A stretch of DNA of 64,000 nt from Methylomonas sp. MK1 (GCF_000365425.1 NZ_AQOV01000001.1:1488001-1552000), one strand, 5' to 3'; positions 1 to 9,584 are shown, counted from the first letter of the stretch. Notes: a model not told the origin generated them from the sequence alone. A program made the numbers and translations.

Positions 1-624
1 CTATTGGAAGATGCGCCAACAGTGCCGGATGAAGTTGCCCGCTCGCTGCGCGCCGCGATGCAAAGCTGTGAAAAAGGCGTACAGCGTGCGCACTTGATCA
101 ATCGGCATGTGGATGGCGCCCTGCTTCTTGAACTGTTTACCCGCGACGGTATCGGTACGCTGATCAGTTCGACGGCATTCGAAACCATACGACCGGCGAC
201 ATTGGACGACATCGGCGGCATCATGGAGTTGATCAAACCTTTGGAACAGCAAGGCATCCTGGTCAAGCGTTCGCGAGAAAAACTGGAAATGGAAATCGGC
301 GACTACATCGTCATCGAGCGCGACGGCTTGATCATCGGCTGCACGGCGTTTCACGTAATGAACGACGGCAACAGCGCGGAAATCGCTTGTCTGGCGGTGC
401 ATGCCGACTATCAAAAAGGCGCGCGCGGCAACAGCTTACTGGAGTATCTCGGCAATAAAGCCAAAACCGAGCATATCCACCGCTTGTTCGTGCGTTCCAC
501 ACAAACCGTGCATTGGTTTGTCGAACGCGGTTTTGCACCCTGCGACATCGACGATTTGCCCGAGCCGATGAAAAGCGCTTACAACTATCAGCGCAATTCC
601 AAGGTATTGTATAAAGACGTTTAA
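1..624 (+). CDS. argA: N-acetylglutamate synthase ArgA, C-terminal part (cut by window edge)
   Basis: The reading frame is open from base 1, so the gene starts outside the window. The roughly 207 visible residues match the C-terminal half of the 440-residue ArgA family: the end of the amino-acid-kinase-like domain (ELFTRDGIGTLIS) followed by a GNAT acetyltransferase domain. The acetyl-CoA loop is seen as QKGARGNSLLEYL, then the typical RLFVRSTQTVHWFVERGF and a C-terminal YNYQRNSKVL. The enzyme acetylates glutamate with acetyl-CoA, the first step of arginine synthesis, in the cytoplasm. argG and argC also lie in this window but in separate units, so arginine genes are scattered here. Identity is confident; only the 5' end is missing. 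Confidence 0.95.
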   Translation, partial: LLEDAPTVPDEVARSLRAAMQSCEKGVQRAHLINRHVDGALLLELFTRDGIGTLISSTAFETIRPATLDDIGGIMELIKPLEQQGILVKRSREKLEMEIGDYIVIERDGLIIGCTAFHVMNDGNSAEIACLAVHADYQKGARGNSLLEYLGNKAKTEHIHRLFVRSTQTVHWFVERGFAPCDIDDLPEPMKSAYNYQRNSKVLYKDV

Positions 625-662
625 CATCACCCTCCACCCACTCTCAGCCCGCGGAATATAGG

Positions 663-1115
663 ATGCTCGATAAACAGGATTTTCTGACAGTCGTAAAAAA
701 CACCCCCTTAGTCTCTATCGATTTAATTGTACGTTCCAGCAAGGACGAAATATTGATGGGCATGCGCGTGAATGAACCGGCGGCGGGCTATTGGTTCGTG
801 CCCGGCGGCAGAATTTTTAAATCCGAAACCCTGGAAGATGCGTTTCAAAGAATCACTGAAACCGAATTGGGCACTGCCTACAGCATGGAAAGCGCTGATT
901 TACTCGGTGCATTCACCCATCTGTATGAGACTAATTTTGCCAAACAGCCGGGTATAAGTACCCATTACGTGGTTTTGGGCTATCAATTGCAGCTGGATAT
1001 CGATATTAATCAGTTACCGGCACAACAACATTCTAATTACCGTTGGTTTGGCAAACATGAAGACTTGAGTGAAGTTCATCCTAACAGCCAAGCCTACTAT
1101 CCCTATCTGCGCTGA
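663..1115 (+). CDS. gmm: GDP-mannose mannosyl hydrolase (Nudix family)
   Basis: This 150-residue Nudix hydrolase closely resembles GDP-mannose mannosyl hydrolase (Gmm/NudD/WcaH). It has the family N-terminus (STPLVSID-like, here NTPLVSIDLIV), the YWFVPGGR segment, and a modified Nudix box at residues 48-70 (GGR..KSETLEDAFQRITETELG). Known family members hydrolyse GDP-mannose or GDP-glucose to the free sugar and GDP, and so influence supply of GDP-sugars for exopolysaccharide. The gene follows argA by 38 bp and is 3 bp upstream of cpdA, so it is probably cotranscribed with cpdA. In E. coli a different Nudix gene, nudF, neighbours cpdA, but the sequence here is Gmm-like rather than ADP-ribose-hydrolase-like. 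Confidence 0.85.
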   Translation: MLDKQDFLTVVKNTPLVSIDLIVRSSKDEILMGMRVNEPAAGYWFVPGGRIFKSETLEDAFQRITETELGTAYSMESADLLGAFTHLYETNFAKQPGISTHYVVLGYQLQLDIDINQLPAQQHSNYRWFGKHEDLSEVHPNSQAYYPYLR

Positions 1116-1118
1116 ACA

Positions 1119-1907
1119 ATGGCAATCTTAAAAGTATTGCAGCTGACAGACCTGCATATATTGCCGCATGCCGGCGATAAAATGCTCGGCATAGACACCG
1201 AACAGTATTTCCAACAGACCCTAGCCCACGCGCATGCCACTCACGGCCCATTCGATCTGATTTTATTAACCGGTGATTTGGGCCAAGACCCTAGCGCTGA
1301 TAGCTACCGGCGAATTTGCAAGCATCTGCAAACTTATCAAACACCTTGCCTGTGTTTGCCGGGCAATCATGACAACTGGGAACTGATGGAAACCGAGCTG
1401 AACGTAGGCTTCGTCAGTTGCCGCAAACACCTGCTGCTAAAAAATTGGCAGATTATTGCTTTAAACAGCCAAAAACCGGGCAGCCCCGCTGGGTTTTTAT
1501 CACAGGAAGAACTGGTATTTTTACAGCAAACGCTAAGCACAAATGACATGCCTGCCCTGCTGGCGGTACACCATCATTGCGTTGCCAGCGGGAGCAGTTG
1601 GATGGATACGATGCAAATAGAGAACGGTGAGGCATTGCTGGCAATAGCGGAACGCTTTGTGCAGGTTAAAGCCATCACCTGCGGTCATTTACATCAGGAA
1701 ATGCAAACTAATCATGAACAAATAGCAATATTCGCCACACCGGCCAGCTGTTTTCAGTTCAAACCGTTTGCCACCGAGTTTGCACTGGACGAGTTAGCAC
1801 CCGGCTACAGGGTCTTCGAATTGGGCGATGACGGCGACTTGCGATCCCGGTGCTATCGCCTGCCCATCAGCATGAACGACTTACAAACCAACTTGCACAG
1901 TTACTAA
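1119..1907 (+). CDS. cpdA: 3',5'-cyclic-AMP phosphodiesterase CpdA
   Basis: This 262-residue calcineurin-like metallophosphoesterase carries all family metal-binding motifs: DLH at 11-13, GD at 52-53, GNHD at 82-85, a histidine run HHH at 151-153 and GHLHQ at 189-193. This order and length match CpdA, which hydrolyses cAMP to AMP and so dampens CRP-type regulation. It begins 3 bp after the Gmm-like gene, suggesting translational coupling. Its last 4 bp overlap the 3' end of the convergent rppH. Substrate assignment follows from family resemblance; other class III phosphodiesterases share the metal motifs. Confidence 0.87.
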   Translation: MAILKVLQLTDLHILPHAGDKMLGIDTEQYFQQTLAHAHATHGPFDLILLTGDLGQDPSADSYRRICKHLQTYQTPCLCLPGNHDNWELMETELNVGFVSCRKHLLLKNWQIIALNSQKPGSPAGFLSQEELVFLQQTLSTNDMPALLAVHHHCVASGSSWMDTMQIENGEALLAIAERFVQVKAITCGHLHQEMQTNHEQIAIFATPASCFQFKPFATEFALDELAPGYRVFELGDDGDLRSRCYRLPISMNDLQTNLHSY

Positions 1908-2431
1908 CCAAACGCCAATCTTCCGGACAAATAACTCTCGGCGTTGACGCCCACATCGTTGGCAATCAGCAAAGCTCCTAATTCGTCCATCGCTTTGCGG
2001 TACACCCGGCGTTTGAAGTAAACCACGTCTTTCAGCGGATACCAGTACTCCACCCACTTCCAGTTATCGAACTCCTGCTTGTGCCCGCAATCGAACCTGA
2101 CATTCGATTCATCTGTCATCAAGCGCAAAATAAACCAAATCTGCTTCTGACCGATGCACAAGGGTGTAGAATTTTTGCGGATATACCGATCCGGCAATTT
2201 ATAGCGCAACCAATAACGGGTGCGCCCCAGCAACTGCACATGCTCTGCACACAAGCCGGTTTCCTCCCACAACTCCCGATACATCGCGGTTTCCGGATCC
2301 TCGTCGCCATCAATTCCGCCTTGCGGAAACTGCCACGAATTAGCGCCCTTGCGCTTTGCCCAGAACACACGACCCTCGTCATTGCAAAGGATAATGCCGA
2401 CATTAGGCCGGTATCCTTTCGAGTCTATCAT
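1904..2431 (-). CDS. rppH: RNA pyrophosphohydrolase RppH
   Basis: This 175-residue Nudix protein begins with the RppH signature [17 protein letters not shown] and has a complete Nudix box at residues 38-60 ([22 protein letters not shown]). It continues with the family's [10 protein letters not shown] and [10 protein letters not shown] segments. RppH removes pyrophosphate from the 5' triphosphate end of mRNA and thereby starts RNase E-dependent decay. The gene is convergent with cpdA (4-bp overlap) and divergent from the HAD phosphatase gene, with 153 bp between the two starts. Confidence 0.96.
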   Translation of the reverse strand: MIDSKGYRPNVGIILCNDEGRVFWAKRKGANSWQFPQGGIDGDEDPETAMYRELWEETGLCAEHVQLLGRTRYWLRYKLPDRYIRKNSTPLCIGQKQIWFILRLMTDESNVRFDCGHKQEFDNWKWVEYWYPLKDVVYFKRRVYRKAMDELGALLIANDVGVNAESYLSGRLAFG

Positions 2432-2584
2432 GTAAAAACCTGTATTATTTGCCGCCCTGTTGCTAATGCCTGGATGTTAAAATTAACAACGGCACGGCCA
2501 TTAAAATGAATGGCGCAATTGTTCCACAAATAACCGGCGGACGCCACAGGCCGCTACTTTTTTCTTTATGACGACGGATTTGCC

Positions 2585-3241
2585 GTGAGCTTAGCGATTT
2601 TTGATCTGGATAACACGCTGATCGCCGATGACAGCGATTTTTTATGGGGCCAATTCTTGGTCGACCGCGGCATTGTCGACAAAGAGCAGTATGAACAGGC
2701 CAATAAAAAATTCTACGAGGATTACAAACAGGGCACGTTGGATATTGTCGAGTTTTTGCATTTCTCACTGGCGCCGCTGGCGCAGCACGACGCCGAGCAA
2801 CTGTACCGCTGGCGCGCGGAATTCGTCGAAACGCTGATCGAGCCGATCACACTCGACGCCGCACGGACTTTGGTAGAAAAGCATCGAGCGGCCGGCGATA
2901 CCTTACTGGTGATCACCGCCACCAATCGCTTCGTCACCGAACCTATTGTGAAACTTTACGGTATCGACAACCTACTGGCTACCACACCGGAATTTGTCGA
3001 TGGTCGCTACACCGGGAAATTCAACGGTACGCCTTGCTTTCAGCGAGGAAAAGTCGTGCAGCTAAACGACTGGTTGGCCAATTCCACGGAAACGCTGGCA
3101 GGCAGTTGGTTCTACAGCGATTCGCATAACGATTTGCCGCTATTGAACTTGGTCGATCAACCGGTTGCCGTCGATCCCGACGAAAAACTACGGGAAGTTG
3201 CTCGGCAAGCAAACTGGCCGATTATTAGCTTGAGGAAATAG
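2585..3241 (+). CDS. HAD-IB family phosphatase (SerB-like)
   Basis: The protein has 218 residues and a GTG start. HAD motifs are complete: motif I DLDNT (Asp7, Asp9), motif II Thr111 in VITATN, motif III Lys156, and motif IV YSDSHNDLPLL with Asp179 and Asp183. A C1-type cap lies between motifs I and II. This matches the HAD-IB (phosphoserine-phosphatase-like) hydrolases often annotated near rppH in gammaproteobacteria. Relatives act on phosphoserine, histidinol phosphate or phospholipid-derived phosphates, so the substrate cannot be read from the sequence. It is divergent from rppH and stands alone, with TusA-like gene convergent downstream. Confidence 0.85.
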   Translation: MSLAIFDLDNTLIADDSDFLWGQFLVDRGIVDKEQYEQANKKFYEDYKQGTLDIVEFLHFSLAPLAQHDAEQLYRWRAEFVETLIEPITLDAARTLVEKHRAAGDTLLVITATNRFVTEPIVKLYGIDNLLATTPEFVDGRYTGKFNGTPCFQRGKVVQLNDWLANSTETLAGSWFYSDSHNDLPLLNLVDQPVAVDPDEKLREVARQANWPIISLRK

Positions 3242-3301
3242 AAGCTGCGGACAAGGTTCAAAAGAAGCGCCATTTTGAACCTTTATAATATTGAATCGCT
3301 T

Positions 3302-3532
3302 CTATTTTTTCTGTATAAAGAACACTTGTTTGTCGGCTTCCTTGAATATCTTCAGCGGGATATGTCCGGCCTGATCGATATAGACACCAAAGTCCAAATG
3401 GGCCGCCGGATCGGTAGCAATCACTTTGACTACCCTGCCGCTTTCCACTTCCATAATCGCCTTTTTCAAACGCAGCAACGGTAACGGACATTGCAACCCG
3501 CTGGCATCGACTTCCAAATCAAATTCGATCAT
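3302..3532 (-). CDS. TusA/SirA-like sulfur carrier protein
   Basis: This is a short protein of 76 residues from ATG at 3532; a GTG at 3544 would add four residues, and neither start has a strong ribosome site. It carries the TusA-family signature DASGLQCPLPLLRLKKAI with the conserved Cys15-Pro16. TusA-type proteins carry persulfide sulfur on that cysteine to tRNA thiolation, molybdenum cofactor synthesis or sulfur oxidation enzymes. No tus or dsr partner is in the window, so the role is open. It is convergent with the HAD gene and divergent from cysG (siroheme), a possible loose sulfur-metabolism link. Confidence 0.85.
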   Translation of the reverse strand: MIEFDLEVDASGLQCPLPLLRLKKAIMEVESGRVVKVIATDPAAHLDFGVYIDQAGHIPLKIFKEADKQVFFIQKK

Positions 3533-3606
3533 AGTGGTGTTCACTCAACTGTTCTTTAGACAACGCTTATAATAACACCAACCCCAGACCACGAAAATCA
3601 AGCACC

Positions 3607-4998
3607 ATGGATTACTTCCCGCTTTTCTTAAAACTAAAAGACCAGCCATGCCTGGTTGTAGGCGCCGGCGAAATCGCCTCGCGTAAAATCGAGCTATTGG
3701 CAAAAACCGGGGCGCGAATTACCGTGGTAGCTTTGGAAATTGGCGCCAGCGTCGCAGAGATGGGCCAAGATAATCGCGTAGTTATCCAAGAAAAAGCCTT
3801 TGCAGCGGATGATGTGAAAGGCATGCGCGTGGTTATATCCGCCACCAACCAGCGCACGATCAACGAAGCGGTCGCTCAAGCGGCTACAGCGCAGAATATT
3901 CCAGTGAACGTGGTCGATAATCCTGATTTGTGCAGTTTCATCTTTCCGGCGATTGTTGATCGCTCGCCATTAATCGTAGCCGTGTCTTCTGGCGGCGTCT
4001 CCCCGGTGCTGGCACGTTTGCTACGCTCCAAGGTGGAAAGCGCCATTCCCGGCGCGTTCGGGCTACTAGCGCAGTTTGCCGAGGATTTTCGAGCGTTGGT
4101 TAAGGAACGGCTAAATGAACCCAACCGCCGCCGCGTGTTCTGGGAAGATGCTTTGCAGGGCCATATCGCAGAACTGGTGTTCTCCGGCCGCCGCGAGCAA
4201 GCTGCCACAGAATTGCAAGCCAAACTCGATGCAGCGGAGCAGACGCAAAATCGCGGCGAAGTGTATTTAATTGGCGCCGGCCCCGGCGATCCGGATTTGT
4301 TGACTTTCCGAGCCCTGCGTTTAATGCAGCAAGCGGATGTAATTGTCTATGATCGGCTGGTGTCCCAGGAGATACTGGAGATGGCGCGCCGTGACGCCGA
4401 AAAAATCTACGTGGGCAAACAACGCAGCAATCACAGCCTGCCGCAAGAATCGATCAACGAACTACTGGCGAATCTGGCCCTCTCGGGGAAACGCGTCGCC
4501 CGGCTGAAAGGCGGAGATCCGTTTATTTTCGGCCGTGGCGGCGAGGAAATCGAAACCCTGATGCAACAAGGCATTCAATTTCAGGTCGTGCCCGGCATTA
4601 CCGCCGCAGCCGGCTGCGCCAGCTATGCCGGCATACCGCTGACGCATCGCGATCATGCGCAGTCCTGTACCTTTGTGACCGGGCATTTGAAAGACGGCAA
4701 TATCAACCTGAACTGGAGCCAGCTGGCCTCGCCCAATCAGACCATCGTGATCTACATGGGTCTGGTTGGATTGGAGACTATCTGCCAATCGTTGATAGTA
4801 CACGGCTGCCCCGCCGATCAGCCGATTGCGCTGATTCAACAAGGCACTACCCGCCATCAACGGGTCATTACCGGCACCCTGGGGGATATGCCTAAACGCG
4901 TCGAAAACGCAGACATCAAACCGCCGACCTTGATCATAGTCGGCACTGTGGTGCGCCTGCGCAAACAGTTGGAATGGTTTCAACCCGATCAAAACTAA
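3607..4998 (+). CDS. cysG: Siroheme synthase CysG (multifunctional)
   Basis: The 463-residue length fits the fused enzyme. The N-terminal precorrin-2 dehydrogenase/sirohydrochlorin ferrochelatase domain has an NAD-binding GAGEIASRK at 19-27. The C-terminal uroporphyrinogen-III methyltransferase domain begins near 219 with GAGPGDPDLLT (223-233), and RLKGGDPFIFGRGGEE follows from about 299. Together they convert uroporphyrinogen III to siroheme, the cofactor of sulfite and nitrite reductases. The gene stands alone between the divergent TusA-like gene and the cytochrome c gene. An inverted repeat with a T-run at 5147-5186 may end its transcript. Confidence 0.97.
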   Translation: MDYFPLFLKLKDQPCLVVGAGEIASRKIELLAKTGARITVVALEIGASVAEMGQDNRVVIQEKAFAADDVKGMRVVISATNQRTINEAVAQAATAQNIPVNVVDNPDLCSFIFPAIVDRSPLIVAVSSGGVSPVLARLLRSKVESAIPGAFGLLAQFAEDFRALVKERLNEPNRRRVFWEDALQGHIAELVFSGRREQAATELQAKLDAAEQTQNRGEVYLIGAGPGDPDLLTFRALRLMQQADVIVYDRLVSQEILEMARRDAEKIYVGKQRSNHSLPQESINELLANLALSGKRVARLKGGDPFIFGRGGEEIETLMQQGIQFQVVPGITAAAGCASYAGIPLTHRDHAQSCTFVTGHLKDGNINLNWSQLASPNQTIVIYMGLVGLETICQSLIVHGCPADQPIALIQQGTTRHQRVITGTLGDMPKRVENADIKPPTLIIVGTVVRLRKQLEWFQPDQN

Positions 4999-5146
4999 GC
5001 GTATATGAATTTTTCCCTATTTCAGACGATGTTAAGTTTTAGCTGGAAAAATCAGCCCGCAAACTCGATAACGGCGCGAACGACAGAGAAAATCGATTGA
5101 ATTTTTCGCTAAAGTTCCCTATCCTTTACCCGCTTAATTTCCCAAT

Positions 5147-5186
5147 GAACTGCCTATGCAAATAACAATATGCAGTTCTTTTTTTA
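5147..5186 (+). terminator. Inverted repeat plus T-run between cysG and cytochrome c gene
   Basis: GAACTGC at 5147-5153 pairs with GCAGTTC at 5172-5178 across an 18-base loop and is followed directly by a run of eight T. The form is that of an intrinsic terminator, though the loop is long. It could end the cysG transcript. It also sits only about 20 bp before the cytochrome c start, so it could instead act in the leader of that gene. Confidence 0.45.
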
Positions 5187-5205
5187 AACACAACGAGAGA
5201 ATCAT

Positions 5206-5541
5206 ATGAAAAAATCATTCGGTTTATTAGTAGGCGCAGCTTTGATCGCTATCAGCGGACAAGTTGCAGCTAACGAAGCGGAAGAAATCGGCGCGAAAAT
5301 TTATGAGCGTGCTTTCGGTCGTGGCTGCGGCGCTTGCCATGACATCGCTTCCAACCCACAATTATCGGCTTTGATCAGCGCCGGCAAACTGCCTAAAGAC
5401 CAGTTCGCTAAAGTTCTGAAGGAAGGCAAAAACGGTATGCCTAAAGCTGTTGCAGCTATCATGGAAGTCGGCCCTGTGAAAAAAGCAGGTTACACCGAAG
5501 ACCAAGCTATCGATGCCGTTTACGAATATCTGAAAAAATAA
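5206..5541 (+). CDS. Periplasmic class I cytochrome c (small, monoheme)
   Basis: This 111-residue protein has a Sec signal peptide (about 1-22, ending VAA) and one heme site CGACH at 41-45. A likely axial methionine, Met78, lies in NGMPKA. The mature protein of about 89 residues fits small soluble class I cytochromes c that carry electrons in the periplasm. Codon use is biased toward preferred codons and the gene has its own terminator, which suggests good expression. No oxidase or dehydrogenase partner is adjacent. I cannot say whether it serves methanol oxidation, respiration or another chain. Confidence 0.88.
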   Translation: MKKSFGLLVGAALIAISGQVAANEAEEIGAKIYERAFGRGCGACHDIASNPQLSALISAGKLPKDQFAKVLKEGKNGMPKAVAAIMEVGPVKKAGYTEDQAIDAVYEYLKK

Positions 5542-5562
5542 TCGTAGCCTTTCGGGGCAAAG

Positions 5563-5598
5563 AAAAAGCCGCTACCCTTTCGGATAGCGGCTTTTTTA
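5563..5598. terminator. Intrinsic terminator between cytochrome c and two-TM protein genes
   Basis: GCCGCTA at 5568-5574 pairs with TAGCGGC at 5585-5591. It is preceded by an A-run and followed by TTTTTT, so it can work in both directions. It lies between the 3' ends of two convergent genes. Confidence 0.85.
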
Positions 5599-5619
5599 TG
5601 TCGTAAATAATATGCCCTA

Positions 5620-6234
5620 TTAGTCTTGTTTACTGAGATACGCCTGTTGACTACGTTGATGGGTCAACCGGTAACGGTTGCGCAGCCAAACTCCGGCAAT
5701 CGCCGCAATCATCAATCCACAAGACACAAAGGTCAGATAGACCAAATCCTTAATGTCATTCAGTTCTTTGATCAGAACTTGATTGACAGCCGCGCCTTCG
5801 ACCTTGGCCGGCGAATCAACAGAATAAGTCGTCAGTATCTTCACATCGCCTTTCAAATCCTGAATGGTCTCCAGGGAATCGGCGACGCTACCCTTTTTGA
5901 TATTTTCTTCCAGGGCTCTTAGTTTGCTGTCGATGGAACCGCTTAACAAGCCGAACAACTGGCCTTTCAAGGCGCTAATTTCGGCGGATAGCACCGGATT
6001 TTGGGTAGCGTAGGCTGTCGAGATAGCCTGGTGCTTTTGGATCTCGGTCAACAGATTTTGTTTAGGTAGTAATACAAAACCCAACAAAAAAACCGCCGCC
6101 ATCAACGCCAGAACCAGCATTAACAAAAAGCGATTAGCCTTCATCAGCGCCTGATGCTGATGGGCGCGCAGATAGACTATCTCATGCTTATCGGTATTGA
6201 CATCATCCAGATTAATCTCAGGCATATCGCTCAT
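5620..6234 (-). CDS. Unknown two-transmembrane protein with extracytoplasmic helical region
   Basis: The product has 204 residues and I do not recognise it. An acidic cytoplasmic N-terminus (about 1-33) is followed by a transmembrane segment at about 36-56. A predominantly helical, probably coiled-coil stretch (about 60-160) comes next, then a second transmembrane segment at about 165-184 and a basic tail (RNRYRLTHQRSQQ). The layout, two membrane helices flanking an outer helical domain, recalls the input modules of chemoreceptors or kinases, but there is no HAMP or output domain. It is monocistronic, 144 bp downstream of the argG stop on the same strand. Confidence 0.7.
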   Translation of the reverse strand: MSDMPEINLDDVNTDKHEIVYLRAHQHQALMKANRFLLMLVLALMAAVFLLGFVLLPKQNLLTEIQKHQAISTAYATQNPVLSAEISALKGQLFGLLSGSIDSKLRALEENIKKGSVADSLETIQDLKGDVKILTTYSVDSPAKVEGAAVNQVLIKELNDIKDLVYLTFVSCGLMIAAIAGVWLRNRYRLTHQRSQQAYLSKQD

Positions 6235-6378
6235 TATTCTTTTAGTGTTGCTAATCGGGAAGCTCTATAGATATTACCTAGAGCACGCGGCGCCTAAACG
6301 GCACCCCATGCCCAACGGAAATACATCGGCGCATTATACAAGCTAAATCAAAAATGTCCTGTTTTATACAAACCGCAA

Positions 6379-7590
6379 TCAACGGCCTTTTTTTGCGGCA
6401 ATCCGCATTCTCAAGGCATTCAGTTTGATAAAGCCTTCGGCATCTTTTTGGTTATAAGCGCCGCCATCTTCTTCAAAAGTAGCAATATTTTCATCGAATA
6501 GGCTATTGGTTTCCGAGGCCCGACCGACCACGACCACATTGCCTTTATACAGTTTCACTCGCACCTTGCCGTTAACATTGGCCTGCGAAGCATCGATCAT
6601 GGTTTGCAACAGTGCCCGCTCCGGACTCCACCAGTAACCGTTGTAAATCAAGGACGCATAACGCGGCATCAATTCGTCTTTTAAATGCGCTACTTCGCGG
6701 TCCAGGGTCAACGATTCGATGGCCCTGTGTGCTTTCAGCATCACGGTGCCGGCTGGCGTTTCATAACAGCCTCTGGACTTCATACCGACATAACGATTCT
6801 CGACGATGTCCAGACGACCAACCCCGTTAGCACCGGCGATTTTGTTCAATTTTTCCATCACTTGATGCGGCGTGTGAGGCACATCGTCGATGGCGACGAT
6901 ATCGCCATTCTGATAGGTGAGCTCAACGTAGGTCGCTTGATCAGGCGCATTTTCCGGTGATACGGTCCAGCGCCACATATCTTCTTCCGGCTCCGTCCAC
7001 GGATTTTCCAAGATACGGCCTTCGTAAGAAATGTGCAGCGAGTTGGCATCCATGGAATAAGGCGAGGTTTTGCCTTTTTTCATTTCCACTGAAATGCCGT
7101 GTTGCTCGGCGTAGTCCAGCAGTTTTTGCCGTGAATTCAAATCCCATTCGCGCCACGGCGCGATCACTTTGATGTCCGGACGCAAAGCGTAGGCGCCCAG
7201 TTCGAAACGCACCTGGTCGTTGCCTTTGCCGGTCGCACCATGGGAAATCGCATCGGCGCCGGTTTCGTTGGCAATTTCGATCAGGCGCTTAGCGATCAAA
7301 GGCCTGGCAATCGAGGTACCGAGCAGATACTCGCCTTCGTAAATCGTATTGGCACGAAACATCGGAAATACGAAATCGCGAGCAAATTCTTCGCGCAAAT
7401 CGTCGATATAAATTTCCTTGATGCCGGCCGCCGTGGCTTTGGCGCGAGCCGGGTCCAACTCTTCGCCCTGACCGATGTCGGCGGTAAATGTCACCACTTC
7501 ACAGTCGTACACATCTTGTAGCCACTTCAAAATAACCGAGGTATCTAAACCACCGGAATAGGCCAACACCACTTTTTTAATATCCGACAT
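6379..7590 (-). CDS. argG: Argininosuccinate synthase ArgG
   Basis: The protein is 403 residues from ATG at 7590; an in-frame GTG at 7602 has a purine-rich site too close to it, and the family N-terminus begins at [18 protein letters not shown]. The ATP-pyrophosphatase PP-loop SGGLDTS is at 12-18, followed by family blocks such as [15 protein letters not shown] and [16 protein letters not shown]. It joins citrulline and aspartate to argininosuccinate in arginine synthesis. It is monocistronic, with waaA upstream on the same strand. Confidence 0.97.
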   Translation of the reverse strand: MSDIKKVVLAYSGGLDTSVILKWLQDVYDCEVVTFTADIGQGEELDPARAKATAAGIKEIYIDDLREEFARDFVFPMFRANTIYEGEYLLGTSIARPLIAKRLIEIANETGADAISHGATGKGNDQVRFELGAYALRPDIKVIAPWREWDLNSRQKLLDYAEQHGISVEMKKGKTSPYSMDANSLHISYEGRILENPWTEPEEDMWRWTVSPENAPDQATYVELTYQNGDIVAIDDVPHTPHQVMEKLNKIAGANGVGRLDIVENRYVGMKSRGCYETPAGTVMLKAHRAIESLTLDREVAHLKDELMPRYASLIYNGYWWSPERALLQTMIDASQANVNGKVRVKLYKGNVVVVGRASETNSLFDENIATFEEDGGAYNQKDAEGFIKLNALRMRIAAKKGR

Positions 7591-7687
7591 AATGCGCTTC
7601 ACACCTTTTACAAATTAAAAAACTGGCGAATTATAACGGAAAACCTCAATGAATTGCCCGCTATCCACCCTAGCCCGAGCGTAAAAC

Positions 7688-8947
7688 TTACAGGTACTCC
7701 GCCAACAATCCCGCCACCCGTTTTGTAGCGCCCTGGTTATTTTCTACAAACAATCTGCCGTTATCGATCAATCTTTTTCTAAACGCTATGTCTCGATAGA
7801 CGCGTAACACGGCATCAATTATGGCTTGGCGATCTCGGCACTGTATCGCCCCTTTCAAGGCTAAAATCCGCTCGGCAATTTCCTGAAAATTAAACATTTC
7901 CGGGCCAAATAACACGGTTACGCCAATGGCGGCCGGTTCCAGCACGTTGTGACCGCCTACCGGCACCAGACTACCGCCGACAAAAGCCAGATCGGCAGCG
8001 GCATACAACATCTTTAACTCGCCCATGCTGTCGGCGATATAAACATCGGTTTGCTCGTGACACTGCCTTTGCTCGCTACGCATCACCACCGCCAAACCCT
8101 GCTGTTCGCAGAGCTTTTTAACCGCTTGAAAGCGCTCCGGATGGCGCGGCACAATCAATAACAGCAATTCGGGTATCGATACTTTAAGAACCGGATAAAG
8201 CGCTAGAAATATCTCTTCTTCGCCCTGATGAGTGCTGGCGACAATCCAAACCCAGCGTTTTGCGAATAACTGCTGCTTGAGCGCTCGCCCCCCCGCGATC
8301 ACGGCGGCGTCTATCGTCACATCGAACTTAATATTACCCAACACTTGAACTTGCTGAGGAGCGGCGCCGATTTCGATAAATCGTAAGCGGTCCTCCTCTG
8401 TTTGCACAGCAACCATGGTAACGCAAGCCAACGCCGGCTTTACCAATCCGGGAATTTTCCGATAAGACCGCGCGGAACGCGCCGACAATCTGGCATTGAC
8501 GATAAACAGCGGGATGTTCTGCGCCGCGCAGGCGGCAAACAAATTGGGCCAGATTTCCTTTTCCATCATGACCGCAAGTCGGGGTCGAAAACATTTCAAA
8601 AAACGCTCAACCACAGCCGGCAGATCATACGGTAGATAGACATGCTCGACTTGACCGGCCAATGCCGCCCGCACCCTGGCAGAACCGGTTGGCGTGGTGG
8701 TGGTAACGAGTATCGGCAACTGCGGATGGCTGTGACGAAAATGTGCGATTAACGGGAAAGCCGCTTCCACCTCACCCACTGAAACAGCATGTATCCAGAT
8801 TACCCCCTGCCTGGACGGCATTTTGTAAAAGCCCAAGCGCTCTAACCAGCGTTGCCGGTATTGCGGCGCCTTGCAGCCCCGCCAATACAATCGCAATAAA
8901 ACAGCAGGCAACAACAATCCATAAAGCAGCGTGTATAGGTTACGCAT
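7688..8947 (-). CDS. waaA: 3-deoxy-D-manno-octulosonic acid transferase WaaA (KdtA)
   Basis: This 419-residue GT-B glycosyltransferase has an N-terminal membrane anchor (about 4-20). The acceptor-domain block HAVSVGEVEAA (53-63) contains the conserved glutamate, followed by LVTTTTPTGSARV, MMEKEIWPN (128-135) and the C-terminal donor-binding GGSLVPVGGHNVLEPAA. WaaA adds Kdo to lipid A on the inner face of the cytoplasmic membrane during LPS inner-core synthesis. No other core gene is adjacent; hldD, which supplies the next core sugar, lies at 24554-25495. Confidence 0.95.
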   Translation of the reverse strand: MRNLYTLLYGLLLPAVLLRLYWRGCKAPQYRQRWLERLGFYKMPSRQGVIWIHAVSVGEVEAAFPLIAHFRHSHPQLPILVTTTTPTGSARVRAALAGQVEHVYLPYDLPAVVERFLKCFRPRLAVMMEKEIWPNLFAACAAQNIPLFIVNARLSARSARSYRKIPGLVKPALACVTMVAVQTEEDRLRFIEIGAAPQQVQVLGNIKFDVTIDAAVIAGGRALKQQLFAKRWVWIVASTHQGEEEIFLALYPVLKVSIPELLLLIVPRHPERFQAVKKLCEQQGLAVVMRSEQRQCHEQTDVYIADSMGELKMLYAAADLAFVGGSLVPVGGHNVLEPAAIGVTVLFGPEMFNFQEIAERILALKGAIQCRDRQAIIDAVLRVYRDIAFRKRLIDNGRLFVENNQGATKRVAGLLAEYL

Positions 8948-9584
8948 TACATCCGTTCTCGCAAATTATTGGGTTAAACCAATGCAATCTTAAACTATTA
9001 ACCGGCCAATTTCGCCCGTAAACTACCTTTAACAGCCACATCGAAATCGTTTAAGCGTGCAGATAAAACGACGACCTGGCATCCAATCCTTCATTTGCGG
9101 AAGCATCCGCCAAGCATGACAGCCTCTAGTGCTCCGCGGATATTTAAAAGCATAGTCAGGATCGAAACTACGTCGCGCAGCCACATTGCTAACACAGTTG
9201 TTTAGTCGCTGCATATAAGCTATTCCCGTCTATACTGATCGTCGGACCAGCCCCATCAAGGTAAATTTATTTCGCTACTCAGAGACTCACGCATCAGTCA
9301 ACCTAACTGGAGCGATAGGGTTATATACCCGAAAGACGGCTTTTGGATTCAACTGACAGCAAAGTATTTTTTACGCTCATGTTCAATTCTGGTTTTGGCA
9401 TTGAATCGAGATCGCAGCGCAGCGGTTTCCAAATAGCCTTCGCTCTTCCCCTTATACCCGGAGACCAAACAACAAGTCAGATCCAATTTGCTTTTGAAAG
9501 TGCGTTACATCTAGCAAGAGGAGTAATTCGGCATCTTGCAACCATGTTTTAATTTCGAACAAAACCAACCGAGGAGATCGATTT
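8948..9584. other. Intergenic region before the poly-HAMP receptor gene
   Basis: These 637 bp lie between the divergent waaA and chemoreceptor genes. Short open frames exist on both strands (61 and 69 codons) but have no recognisable product or ribosome site. I see no RNA gene and no convincing sigma-54 or FliA-type promoter. Just before the receptor start there is a good ribosome site, GAGGAG at 9572-9577. Confidence 0.5.

Noticed and set aside
1..414. A 137-codon minus-strand frame opposite argA
   Set aside because: It is a shadow of the conserved ArgA frame.
9343..9552. A 69-codon frame before the poly-HAMP receptor
   Set aside because: No ribosome site, no recognisable product and no coding bias compared with flanking genes.
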